From an uncultured Hyphomicrobiales bacterium (lineage in GTDB: Bacteria; Pseudomonadota; Alphaproteobacteria; Rhizobiales; Beijerinckiaceae), in the NCBI GenBank assembly GCA_903902915.1, contig CAIUWR010000024.1, forward strand, positions 18,010-82,009: a stretch of DNA of 64,000 nt. The letters are read 5' to 3'. Position 1 is the stretch's first letter. Each line of letters opens with the position of its first letter. Under the pieces are notes generated by a model, which was not told the DNA's origin, did not search any database, and was given only the letters and a program-made list of their open reading frames with translations. The position numbers were made by a program, and so were the translations under genes. This document shows positions 44,852 through 53,232 of this stretch, piece by piece.

Positions 44852-46822
44852 CTACTTCAAGGCGGCACGCAGCAAGGGCGCGAGAGCCGCGCTTCCCGCC
44901 TGGCTCAGGTGGGTGTTGTCCGTGTAAAGCAAGCGCCCCTGTTCATAGAAGGCGCAGGCCCAATTGTCGCAAAGCGCGTCGCGTGGGCGGATGCGCAGGA
45001 AGGGGCGGGTCTTCTGCACGTCATCGAGCAGGCTCTCCACTGCGGTAAAGCGCTCCTGATAGGGCGCTGCGTTCCATGTCATGCGCCCCGCGTCCGGGTC
45101 GCGAAGCAGCCGCTTGAAGGCGAGGTCCGGCGCGTTGACCGGCAGATCGACGATGGTCTCCACCAGAACGACCTGCTTGCCCGCCGCCTCCAGCGCGTCG
45201 ATGGTGTGGCCCAAAGCCACGCCGAACAGGGTCATGGCCTCGCCTGCGGGCAGGCTGGCGGCGGGCGCCCGCGCGATTGTGCCGGGCATGGCGCCCCGGC
45301 CCGCAGCGCGCACATCGCCAAACAGGGAGATTGGCCAGCGCGAGACAAGGATCACCTTCGTCTCCGGCCCGCTCTTGAGATAGGCCAGCACGGCGTCGTT
45401 ATGGGTCTTGCAATGGTCGGTGGGGTCATCCGCCAGAAACACGCCGACGATGGGGCGGCAACCGCCCAGCGCGAAGACGCTGAAGCGCGGGGCGTCGAGC
45501 GGCTTCGCTGCCTCGGTCAATCCGCTCAGGATCGCTCCCACATGGGAATCCCCCCAGATGGCGATCTGCGGGGGCAGGGAGGGGTCTCCGGTCACGAAGG
45601 CGTCCGGCGGCAGGCTTGCGGTCCACCGTCCCCCGGCGCTTTGCATCAGGCCGCGAAAGCCCTTCGTTTCGGCTTCTTGCGTGTTGAGCAGTTTTTGCAG
45701 GGCGAGCGGATAGCGGCTGATGAAGCCATCGCGCCAGAACAGCCCGCCGATGGCGAAGCAGACCAGGGCCGCGAGGGCGGCGCTGGCGAAGACCGTATGT
45801 TGCGAGGCCTTGAGCTTGCGCGTCGGCCCCTCGACCCAGCGCCATGACGCCCAGGCGCAGGCCAGCGAGGCCGCCACGAGGGCGAATTTAGCGGCCGTGG
45901 TCGGCGCCTCCAGCGCCCAATGGTGGCTGAAGACGATCACCGGCCAGTGCCACAGATAGAGCGAATAGGACATCAGCCCAAGCAGGACGAAGCCGCGCAG
46001 GCTCAGCATCCGCGCCACCTGCGTCGCCTGGCCGCTCTGGCCGGTCCAGATGATCAGCGCCGAGCCAAGGCAGGGCGGCAGGGCCGCCAGGCCAGGGAAG
46101 GGGGTCTGGGCGTCATAGACGAAGACGGGGGCGAGGATCAGCGCCAGTCCCGCCCAGCCCAGCGCCTCGCGCAGCAGGGGGCTGCGCAGGCCAGGCGCGG
46201 CGCGCAGGGCGAGGATCGCGCCCATCAGCAGTTCCCATGCGCGGGTGGGAATGAGGTAGAAGGCGGCGTCCGGCCAGTGGCTGACGCCGTAAAGGCTCAG
46301 GCCGAAAGAGCCTGCCAGCAGCCCCCACACGAGGCCGCGCCTGCCTAGGGCGAGCCGGTGGCAGGCCAGCAAAAGCAGGGGGAAGAACAGATAGAACTGC
46401 TCCTCCACCGCCAGCGACCAGGTATGCAGCAGGGGCTTCAGGTCCGACTGGGTGTCGAAATAGCCGCTTTGGCGCCAGAAGCTGATATTGGCGAAAAAGC
46501 CGGTGGAGGAGACGACGCTCTCCCCATAGGCCTGCAAATCCATCGGAAACAGCAGAAACCAGGCGGCGAGGGAGCTCGCCAGCAGCATGGCCAGCAGGGC
46601 GGGAAAAATGCGCCTGAACCGCCGTTCGTAAAACCGCCACAGGTCAAAGCGCCCCTCGTCCACCTCGCCCGCGATGATCGACGTGATCAGGTAACCCGAG
46701 ATCACGAAGAAAATATCGACGCCGACGAAGCCGCCCGAAAAGGTGGCGAACCCGGCGTGAAACAGCACGATCGGGACGATGACCAGTGATCTCAGTCCAT
46801 CAATGTCGGCTCTGTATTTCAC
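44852..46822 (-). CDS. OafA/YrhL-type acyltransferase with C-terminal SGNH domain
   Basis: The protein has 656 residues from GTG 46822. The N-terminal acyltransferase-3 domain has about ten membrane spans, the opening YRADIDGLRSLVIVPIVLFHAGF and the RRFRRIFPALLAML motif. The extracytoplasmic SGNH hydrolase domain is marked by GDSHVGAI (Ser nucleophile block) and the DNTHLSQAGS (Asp-His) block near the end. Such proteins O-acetylate surface polysaccharides or lipids, as OafA does O-antigen. It diverges from the TPP enzyme gene. An inverted repeat sits between them. Confidence 0.92.
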   Translation of the reverse strand: MKYRADIDGLRSLVIVPIVLFHAGFATFSGGFVGVDIFFVISGYLITSIIAGEVDEGRFDLWRFYERRFRRIFPALLAMLLASSLAAWFLLFPMDLQAYGESVVSSTGFFANISFWRQSGYFDTQSDLKPLLHTWSLAVEEQFYLFFPLLLLACHRLALGRRGLVWGLLAGSFGLSLYGVSHWPDAAFYLIPTRAWELLMGAILALRAAPGLRSPLLREALGWAGLALILAPVFVYDAQTPFPGLAALPPCLGSALIIWTGQSGQATQVARMLSLRGFVLLGLMSYSLYLWHWPVIVFSHHWALEAPTTAAKFALVAASLACAWASWRWVEGPTRKLKASQHTVFASAALAALVCFAIGGLFWRDGFISRYPLALQKLLNTQEAETKGFRGLMQSAGGRWTASLPPDAFVTGDPSLPPQIAIWGDSHVGAILSGLTEAAKPLDAPRFSVFALGGCRPIVGVFLADDPTDHCKTHNDAVLAYLKSGPETKVILVSRWPISLFGDVRAAGRGAMPGTIARAPAASLPAGEAMTLFGVALGHTIDALEAAGKQVVLVETIVDLPVNAPDLAFKRLLRDPDAGRMTWNAAPYQERFTAVESLLDDVQKTRPFLRIRPRDALCDNWACAFYEQGRLLYTDNTHLSQAGSAALAPLLRAALK

Positions 46823-46939
46823 GTGCTGGTCCGGTGGTTGGCCGCGGCGTCAGGGTCGAGGCCGCCGCCTGATAAGCACGGTTTTGGGCGGGATGATCAA
46901 GGGGGGCGGACGGGGGCGGGCGGTATCGACGTGGGCGGA

Positions 46940-46974
46940 AGTCTGTTCTAATCTCGTCACAACATGAACAGACT
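46940..46974. promoter_or_regulatory. Inverted repeat AGTCTGTTC-N17-GAACAGACT
   Basis: Two perfect 9-bp arms lie 17 bp apart, 16 bp before the TPP enzyme start and inside the divergent gap with the acyltransferase gene. It could be an operator or a leader hairpin (stem 9, loop 17). Confidence 0.4.
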
Positions 46975-46989
46975 CAGGGAAACGCTCGA

Positions 46990-48858
46990 ATGGCCAAAGC
47001 GGCAAGCAAAACCACGCGTCCGAAAAAGCCCGCGAAGGCCAGGGATGGGTTGAAGATCGCCACGGCGGCGTTCGAGGACAAGGATCTTCTGGTTCGCCCC
47101 TCCAACGCCCCCCTGGGCTGGGGTTCGGACGCCGTGGCTGAAATGCTGCGTCAGCTTGACCTGCGCTACATCGCCCTCGTTCCGGGCTCCAGCTATCGCG
47201 GGCTGCACGACAGCCTCGTGAATTATCTGGGCAACCGCGACCCCAAGATGCTGGTGTGCCTGCATGAGGAGCACACGGTCGCCATCGCCCATGGCTACGC
47301 CAAGGTGACGGAAAAGCCCATGGCGGTCGCGGTTCATTCGGGCGTCGGCCTGATGCACGCCACCATGGCGATCTACAACATCTGGTGCGCGCGCCTGCCG
47401 GTGGTGATCATCGGCGCGACGGGGCCGGGGGATGCGGACATCCGCCGCCCATGGATCGACTGGATTCATACGGCGAAGGATCAGGGCGCCTTGATCCGTA
47501 ATTATTCCAAGTGGGACGACGAGCCGCGCTCGGTGCCCGCCGCCATCGAATCCATGTTGCGCGCTCATCAGATCGCCAGCACCCAGCCCTATGGGCCGAC
47601 CTATGTGTGCCTCGACGTCGCCTTGCAGGAGGAAGAGCTCAAGAAAGAGATCAAATTCCCCGATGTGACACGCTTCGCCCCCGGCCTGCCGCCAGCCCCC
47701 GCGCCCGAAGCGGTGGAGGAGGCCGCCGACTGGCTGGTGAACGCGAAGAAGCCCGTGATCCTCATGGGCCGCGTGTCGCGCAACATGGACGACTGGCATG
47801 CGCGCATCGCGCTGGCCGAGGCTTTGGGCGCGGTGGTGCTGACCGACATGAAGACGGCCTCCGCCTTCCCCACGGACCATCCGCTGCATCCGGTGGAGCC
47901 GCGCTTCCGCCCCTCCGGCGACATCACCGCCATTCTGCGCGAGGCCGATGTGGTGCTGGCTCTCGACTGGATCGACCTCAAGGGCCAATATTTGCAGACG
48001 CTCGGCAAGGACGATCCCATCGCGGCCAAGATCATCAATTGCTCGCTGGACCGCTATCTGCACAACGGCTGGAGCATGGATTACTACGGCCTGCCCGCCG
48101 CCGATCTGCCCATCGTCAGTTCGCCCGACGCTTTGGTGAAGGAGCTGCTGCCCGCCGTGCGCCGTCTGCGCGGCGACAAGCCCGCCCCCGCCAAATGGCC
48201 GGCGCGCAAGGCCAAGCCGCTCGATGCGCCGCGCCCCAAGGGCATGATGGCGCTGCGCGATCTGGCCTTGGTCATCCGCGCCTTCACCGACACGCGCGAG
48301 GTCACCATCGCCAATTATTCGCTGGGCTGGCCCGCCGACACCGTGAACTTCAAACATCCGCTGGATTATGTGGGCTTCGATGCTGGCGGGGGCGTCGGCG
48401 CGGGCCCGGGCAATGGCATCGGCACGGCGCTGGCGCTGAAGGGCTCGGGGCGCATCGTGGTCTCGATCATCGGCGATGGCGATTTCATGATGGGCTGCAA
48501 CGCCTATTGGACGGCGGCCCATATGGAGATTCCGATGATCATCGTGGTCGCCAACAACCGCTCCTATTACAACGATGTGGCCCATCAGGAACGCATGGCG
48601 GTGGTGCGCGGTCGCCCGGTGGAGAACAAATATATCGGTCAGGAAATGGCCGACCCGCCGATCGACCTGCTCGCCATCGCCAAGGCGCAGGGGCTCGATG
48701 GGGAAGGGCCGGTCGAATCCGCCAAGGACTTCGCGAAGGCGCTGCTACGCGCCGAAAAGGCGGTGCTGGCCGGGCGGCCCTATCTCATCGACGCGCGCGT
48801 CGATGTGAAGAGCGCGGACTATGCGCGCAGCGAGCACACGGCTGGCCGAAAGGATTGA
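46990..48858 (+). CDS. Thiamine-pyrophosphate enzyme, acetolactate synthase-like
   Basis: The protein has 622 residues, longer than the usual 550-600, with a Lys/Ala-rich N-terminal extension (AKAASKTTRPKKPAKAR). The catalytic Glu is in LHEEHTVAIAHGYAK and the PP-domain motif in GDGDFMMGCNAYWTAA ... ANNRSYYN. A further conserved block is NYSLGWPADTVNFKHPLDYVGFDAGGGVG. No small subunit is nearby. It resembles poorly characterised catabolic ThDP enzymes (decarboxylase or carboligase). AGGGA precedes ATG 46990. It is followed by a hairpin and an exported isochorismatase-like gene. Confidence 0.9.
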   Translation: MAKAASKTTRPKKPAKARDGLKIATAAFEDKDLLVRPSNAPLGWGSDAVAEMLRQLDLRYIALVPGSSYRGLHDSLVNYLGNRDPKMLVCLHEEHTVAIAHGYAKVTEKPMAVAVHSGVGLMHATMAIYNIWCARLPVVIIGATGPGDADIRRPWIDWIHTAKDQGALIRNYSKWDDEPRSVPAAIESMLRAHQIASTQPYGPTYVCLDVALQEEELKKEIKFPDVTRFAPGLPPAPAPEAVEEAADWLVNAKKPVILMGRVSRNMDDWHARIALAEALGAVVLTDMKTASAFPTDHPLHPVEPRFRPSGDITAILREADVVLALDWIDLKGQYLQTLGKDDPIAAKIINCSLDRYLHNGWSMDYYGLPAADLPIVSSPDALVKELLPAVRRLRGDKPAPAKWPARKAKPLDAPRPKGMMALRDLALVIRAFTDTREVTIANYSLGWPADTVNFKHPLDYVGFDAGGGVGAGPGNGIGTALALKGSGRIVVSIIGDGDFMMGCNAYWTAAHMEIPMIIVVANNRSYYNDVAHQERMAVVRGRPVENKYIGQEMADPPIDLLAIAKAQGLDGEGPVESAKDFAKALLRAEKAVLAGRPYLIDARVDVKSADYARSEHTAGRKD

Positions 48859-48863
48859 AATCT

Positions 48864-48900
48864 GAGGCGGCGTCGGCATGGGCCGTTCGCCGCCTCTGTT
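48864..48900 (+). terminator. Hairpin terminator after TPP enzyme gene
   Basis: GAGGCGGCG and CGCCGCCTC form a perfect 9-bp stem, with an internal CGGC/GCCG continuation, followed by TGTTATT. It lies 6 bp after the TPP enzyme stop and before the next gene on the same strand. Confidence 0.6.
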
Positions 48901-48948
48901 ATTGCAGGAATGACGCGATCAACGCGCATCCAGCCCAGGGAGGAAACC

Positions 48949-49587
48949 ATGGTCCGCTTTCGCGAAATATTGTTGGCGTCCTTTGTGGCTCTGGCGGCCA
49001 TGCCCGCCGCCCATGCCCAGGGCGTGCTCGACGATTGGGCCTCGGTGAAACTGCCCCCGCCGCCTGCGCTCAAACCCGCCAGCGTCGATCCCAGGACGAC
49101 GGCGCTGCTGCTCTTCGATTTCACCACGCAGACCTGCTCGCAGGAGCGCCGCCCCCGTTGCGCCGCCTCCATGCCCAAAATGAAGAAACTTCTGGAGGAT
49201 GCGCGGGCGCGCGGCATGTTGGTCGTCTATTCGGTCGCCCTGCCGAACACGGGCGAGAAGGACATGATGCCGGAGATCGCCCCCAAGGCGGGCGAGCCGA
49301 TCCTGCCGCCGCTCGGCCCAGACAAGTTCCTCAACAGCGACTTTGAAAAGTTGCTGAAGGACAAGGGCGTGCAGACCATCATCATCAACGGCACAGCGGC
49401 CCAATCAACCGTGCTGCATACGGGCGGGGAGGCGGCGTTGCGCGGCTTCAATGTCATCGCGCCTGTCGATGGCATGTCCTCGAACGAGGCCTTCCCAGAA
49501 CTTTACACCGCCTGGCACCTCGCCACCACCGCACGGATCGAGGCCAGGGTGACGCTGACGCGGGTGGATATGATTTCGTACAAATAG
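48949..49587 (+). CDS. Exported isochorismatase-like hydrolase lacking the usual cysteine
   Basis: The protein has 212 residues. ATG 48949 follows GGGAGGAAA and opens a signal peptide (FREILLASFVALAAMPAAHAQ). The cysteine-hydrolase fold has the Asp of LLLFDFTTQTC and the Lys of DKFLNSDFEKLL. The segment that normally holds the catalytic Cys (GxxTxxCV) reads GTAAQSTV, with Thr in its place. Known relatives (nicotinamidases, carbamoylases) are cytoplasmic and use Cys; isochorismatases proper do without it. A periplasmic location and altered site make the reaction uncertain. Confidence 0.85.
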   Translation: MVRFREILLASFVALAAMPAAHAQGVLDDWASVKLPPPPALKPASVDPRTTALLLFDFTTQTCSQERRPRCAASMPKMKKLLEDARARGMLVVYSVALPNTGEKDMMPEIAPKAGEPILPPLGPDKFLNSDFEKLLKDKGVQTIIINGTAAQSTVLHTGGEAALRGFNVIAPVDGMSSNEAFPELYTAWHLATTARIEARVTLTRVDMISYK

Positions 49588-49593
49588 GCCGCG

Positions 49594-50745
49594 TCAGTAA
49601 TCGCGCAAAATCGCGCGCGCCAGAACCGAACGCATGACTTCGACCGGCCCCTCGGTGATCATGAAGCTGCGGGCGTCGCGCCACATTTTCGAGATGGGCA
49701 TTTCCATGGCGAGCCCCATGGCGCCGTGGATCTGCATGCAGCGATCCGCCACCCGAAAGCCCAGCTCCGTGCCCGCGATCTTGACCATGTAGCTCTCATG
49801 ACGCTGCGCGACGCCAGCCTCCGTCCGCGCCGCGAGCTGATAGACCATCAGCTGCGTCATGTGATGCTCCATATAGCTGTCCGCGATCTTGAACTGGATC
49901 GCCTGACGGTCGGACAGCGGCGAGCCGAAGGTCACCCTTTGCTTGGCGTAGCTGGCGGCCATGTCGAGGCAGCGCTTGGCGACGCCAAGGCCTCGGCAGG
50001 CCTGATAGAGCCGCCCGCTGGTGATCCATGATTGCGCGTTCTTCATGCCGTCGCCCTCGCGGCCGATCAGATTTTCGACGGGCACACGCACATTGTCGAG
50101 CGCGATTTCATAGGGCGCGTCGCCCATCATGGTGGGCACCGGCCGCACGATGGTGACGCCGGGCGTGTTCGCCTCCACAAGGAACATGCTGAGGCCGCCC
50201 CGGCTGCCCTTGGCGCGATCGGTCGCGGCGACGAGCTGGAAGAAATCGGCGCGCCCCGCATTGGTGATCCAGCGCTTGTAGCCGTTGATGACATAATGGT
50301 CGCCATCGCGCACCGCCGTGGTGCGCATGGAGCCAGGATCGGCGCCCGCCTCCGGCTCCGATTGCGCGAAGGCGGTGAATTTCTCGCCGCGCAGAACCGG
50401 CAGGAGATATTTCTGCTTTTGCTCTTCCGGCAGGGTGAACAGGATCGGGCGCACGTCCGGCCCGAAAATCAGCGGGCCACGCGGGGGCAGGGCGATGGTG
50501 CGGGCCAGCTCCTCCCACACCACCACCATGGCGAGGAGGCCAAGGCCCTGGCCGCCATATTCAACGGGCGTGTCGAGCAGCCACAAGCCCAGCTCCTTCG
50601 CCTTGCTCTGAAGCTTGTCGCGGATCTCCTGACGCATCACCGGCCCATCCATCGTCGTATGTTCGATGGGGATGAGTTCGCGGTCGACGAAATCGGCGAC
50701 CGTCTTCTTCAGCATGCGCAGTTCTTCGGGAAGGTCGAGGTCCAT
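49594..50745 (-). CDS. Acyl-CoA dehydrogenase family protein
   Basis: The protein has 383 residues, the usual length. The N-terminal helical domain, the FAD-binding middle strand (AFAQSEPEAGADPGSMRTTAVRDGDHYVINGYKRWITNAGRADF) and the C-terminal helical bundle (RCMQIHGAMGLAMEMPISKMWRDARSF) are all clear. The end carries ITEGPVEVMRSVLAR, the usual E-G-x-x-E-V-x-R block. FAD enzymes of this group oxidise acyl-CoA thioesters to enoyl-CoA. No ETF or thiolase genes adjoin, so the substrate is open. It converges on the isochorismatase-like gene. Confidence 0.92.
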   Translation of the reverse strand: MDLDLPEELRMLKKTVADFVDRELIPIEHTTMDGPVMRQEIRDKLQSKAKELGLWLLDTPVEYGGQGLGLLAMVVVWEELARTIALPPRGPLIFGPDVRPILFTLPEEQKQKYLLPVLRGEKFTAFAQSEPEAGADPGSMRTTAVRDGDHYVINGYKRWITNAGRADFFQLVAATDRAKGSRGGLSMFLVEANTPGVTIVRPVPTMMGDAPYEIALDNVRVPVENLIGREGDGMKNAQSWITSGRLYQACRGLGVAKRCLDMAASYAKQRVTFGSPLSDRQAIQFKIADSYMEHHMTQLMVYQLAARTEAGVAQRHESYMVKIAGTELGFRVADRCMQIHGAMGLAMEMPISKMWRDARSFMITEGPVEVMRSVLARAILRDY

Positions 50746-50796
50746 CGCTGCCGCCCTCTTTTTATTTTTGTTACTTCACCAGGGTTTTGGGTCGTT

Positions 50797-50827
50797 AAAA
50801 AAACGGGCCGCGACATTGCGCGGCCCG
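50797..50827 (-). terminator. Rho-independent terminator after heme-motif/propeller gene
   Basis: On the minus strand, CGGGCCGCG and CGCGGCCCG pair over a 6-nt loop and run into seven T. It sits 22 bp past the stop of the gene at 50849, separating it from the downstream acyl-CoA dehydrogenase gene. Confidence 0.85.
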
Positions 50828-50848
50828 ATGTTTCTTGTTGGAGCGCCG

Positions 50849-52993
50849 TTACTTCGCCAGCGGATCGGGCCGCACCTGGATATGCACGGCGCGCGGGCGT
50901 GAGCCCTTGCCGGTTTCCATCAACCATGGCGTGCGGTCGCCGTTGGTGCTCCAGAGGCCGCGACCCTTCCAGCCCGCATTGGGATCGTCGATGCGCCCAT
51001 CCAGTCCCTTGGCGTAGAAGCCCATGGGATAGGGGATGCGCAGCATCACCATCTTGCCGCCAGCGTAAGCGATGAAGCCGTCTTGCAGATTGGCGGTGGA
51101 GACCGGCACGTCTTCGCCCAGGCCCAGCGTGTTGTGCTGGTCGACCCAGGTGTAGTAGCTGGCTTCCGCGCTGTTGGTCTCGCCTTCGAAGCTTGGGCCG
51201 GGATAGCGATAGAAGGACCAGCCTTCCGGGCAATGATCGCCCAGAGCCGTCGGCCCATTCAGCGGCCCCTTGCACTTGCGACGGTCGAAGCTCACGAGAT
51301 GGCCGCTGGAGCCGGAGCCCCAGACCACGCCGTTCTTGTCGATGTCGCCGCCACGGATGCCAAAGCCCGGCTTGGGCATGTTGAAGACTTCCGACAGTTT
51401 CGTCTTCGGATCGAAGCGCAGGAAGCCCGGCGTGCCGCTGAAGATGCCCACCGTATACCAGATGGATCCATCGGTCGGATGCGGCATGACGGCATAGGGC
51501 GAACCGCCCTGAATGCGCTTGTCCTTGCCTGGAACGATCGGCTGATCCGGCTCCACATATTCGCCGAGCTTCCCGTCGCCGCTTGTGTCGAGCACGAAGG
51601 GCGCCCAGCCCTGCGAGGCGGCGGAATCGCCGGTCTCGAGGAATGTCTTCGTGTTCACCCAGGCGGCCACGGGCCCGGCGCCGCTGAACCAGAGGGTGTT
51701 GTCCGCATCATATCCGAGCTGGGGATGATGGGTGGCGAAGCAGGTGTTCACGAAGGAATATTTCATCGTCTTGGGATCGAGCATCGCCACTTGCCGCGAC
51801 GATTTCTCAAGCGGGAAGATCTTCGCGGAGGGATGGTCCGAGCCCTTTTTGCAGAAGTCGGGATTGTTCATGCCGCGCACGGTCGCCGAGAGCCAGATGC
51901 GGCCCTCCTTGTCGAACATGGAATTGTGGTTGTTGGCGCGGGTGTCCCACAGGCTCGTCTCTCCCCAATAGGCGGAAGCGGCCATCACATTCACGTCGCC
52001 CGCATGGCCCGGCCCAAGCGACAGCGGCATGTTGGGGTCTTGCACAGGCATCTTGAAATAGGTGACCGTCGCGGTTTTCGGGTCGAGGATCGGCATGTTG
52101 TCGGTCGAATATTCCGGCGAGCCATAGAGCGGCCCATAGGCGTTCACCGTGGGATTGCGCCGGTCCGACGAGATCAGGTCATGCAGATATTTGTTCGGCT
52201 CCGACCATTCCCATGACGAGACGACCACATTGCGCTCCACGCCCTGCGGACGCTCGGGCTTGGTCTTGGGCAATTCGCCTTTGGCGATGCGGTCTGTCCA
52301 GTCGCCGAAATATTTGTAGGGCACGCCGCCATATTCGCCCGCGATGCGGTTGGTCATGGACTCGCCCGCCTGACCGGACTGAAGACGCCGGATCCAGGCC
52401 TGTTCGCCGTTTTCGAACTTGCCGAACTGGGCGGGAATGGTGCGCGTCGCTTCCTGGCCGATCTGATGACAGCCGATGCAGTCGACATTGTTCATCTGCT
52501 TGAGCCAGCGATCGCGGGTGATGTTTTTTGGAATGTCGGTCGATCCGCCGAAGTCGGAGGCGGGGGGGATCTTCAGCATGGTGAACCAGTGGATCGCCGG
52601 ATAGTAATGCGCCGCCGCAGCTGCGTCTGGCGCGGGGGTGGCGGCCATGTTCAGGATCTGGCCCGGCTTGGCGCGCATCTTTGCGGAATCCACGAGCCCG
52701 TAGCCGCGCACCCAGACCTGATAATTGGCCACCGGAAGATCGGGGATCAGATAACGTCCCTGATCGTCCGTCACGACGATGCGGGCGAATTTGGTGGGCA
52801 GGTCCGTGGTCTCGGCGATCACCCAGACGCCAGCTTCCGGCCCATTGGGGCCGCGCACCACGCCGCCGATGTCGTCATCGTCGATGGCGACGATAGGGGC
52901 GGTTTGGGCGAAGGCCTTGATGCTGGCGAGCGGCGAGGCCACACCAAGAGCGGCTGCCGCCGCGCCCAGAAGGAAAGCGGTTTTCAGTCTCAT
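50849..52993 (-). CDS. Exported carboxypeptidase-regulatory-like / heme-motif / Vgb-like propeller protein
   Basis: The protein has 714 residues with a signal peptide (KTAFLLGAAAAALGVASPL). Residues about 40-120 are a carboxypeptidase-regulatory-like beta-sandwich (GGVVRGPNGPEAGVWVIAETTDL, YLIPDLPVANYQVWVRGYG). A heme c attachment motif C172-IG-C175-H176 (DCIGCHQIG) follows. The rest, about 250-700, is a repeated beta-strand pattern resembling the Vgb (virginiamycin B lyase) propeller, with KYSFVNTC, GSIWYTVG and GGDIDKNGVVWG blades. It may be a periplasmic redox or lyase protein for an aromatic or quinone substrate. It diverges from a TRAP importer and carries its own terminator. Confidence 0.85.
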   Translation of the reverse strand: MRLKTAFLLGAAAAALGVASPLASIKAFAQTAPIVAIDDDDIGGVVRGPNGPEAGVWVIAETTDLPTKFARIVVTDDQGRYLIPDLPVANYQVWVRGYGLVDSAKMRAKPGQILNMAATPAPDAAAAAHYYPAIHWFTMLKIPPASDFGGSTDIPKNITRDRWLKQMNNVDCIGCHQIGQEATRTIPAQFGKFENGEQAWIRRLQSGQAGESMTNRIAGEYGGVPYKYFGDWTDRIAKGELPKTKPERPQGVERNVVVSSWEWSEPNKYLHDLISSDRRNPTVNAYGPLYGSPEYSTDNMPILDPKTATVTYFKMPVQDPNMPLSLGPGHAGDVNVMAASAYWGETSLWDTRANNHNSMFDKEGRIWLSATVRGMNNPDFCKKGSDHPSAKIFPLEKSSRQVAMLDPKTMKYSFVNTCFATHHPQLGYDADNTLWFSGAGPVAAWVNTKTFLETGDSAASQGWAPFVLDTSGDGKLGEYVEPDQPIVPGKDKRIQGGSPYAVMPHPTDGSIWYTVGIFSGTPGFLRFDPKTKLSEVFNMPKPGFGIRGGDIDKNGVVWGSGSSGHLVSFDRRKCKGPLNGPTALGDHCPEGWSFYRYPGPSFEGETNSAEASYYTWVDQHNTLGLGEDVPVSTANLQDGFIAYAGGKMVMLRIPYPMGFYAKGLDGRIDDPNAGWKGRGLWSTNGDRTPWLMETGKGSRPRAVHIQVRPDPLAK

Positions 52994-53167
52994 GCGTTTC
53001 TCCCCATGATCGACTCGCAGGCCGAATTTTGCGTGATCTTAAGCTGGCGCCCTTTCCGGGTAAATAGGCCGCTTGAAACGCAAGTCGTTTTCATCGAATC
53101 GCCCGCAGGCTCTACGGCGCCTTTGACTAAAGTAGGGGTCGGCGCGTCGCCGTTAGGTCTGCTTGAC

Positions 53168-53186
53168 CCTTGGAGCGGGTCCAAGG
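53168..53186. promoter_or_regulatory. Inverted repeat CCTTGGA-N5-TCCAAGG
   Basis: A perfect 7-bp inverted repeat with a 5-nt spacer (GCGGG) sits in the 239-bp gap between the divergent heme-motif gene and the TRAP receptor gene, 46 bp before the latter's ATG. It is a candidate operator for co-control. No regulator gene is adjacent. Confidence 0.45.
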
Positions 53187-53232
53187 ATGAGGCATGATGA
53201 AACAATTATAACAAACGGTGCGGGAGACGAAC

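Noticed and set aside
46957..48585. 542-codon minus-strand open frame
   Set aside because: It is antisense to a TPP enzyme with intact catalytic motifs.
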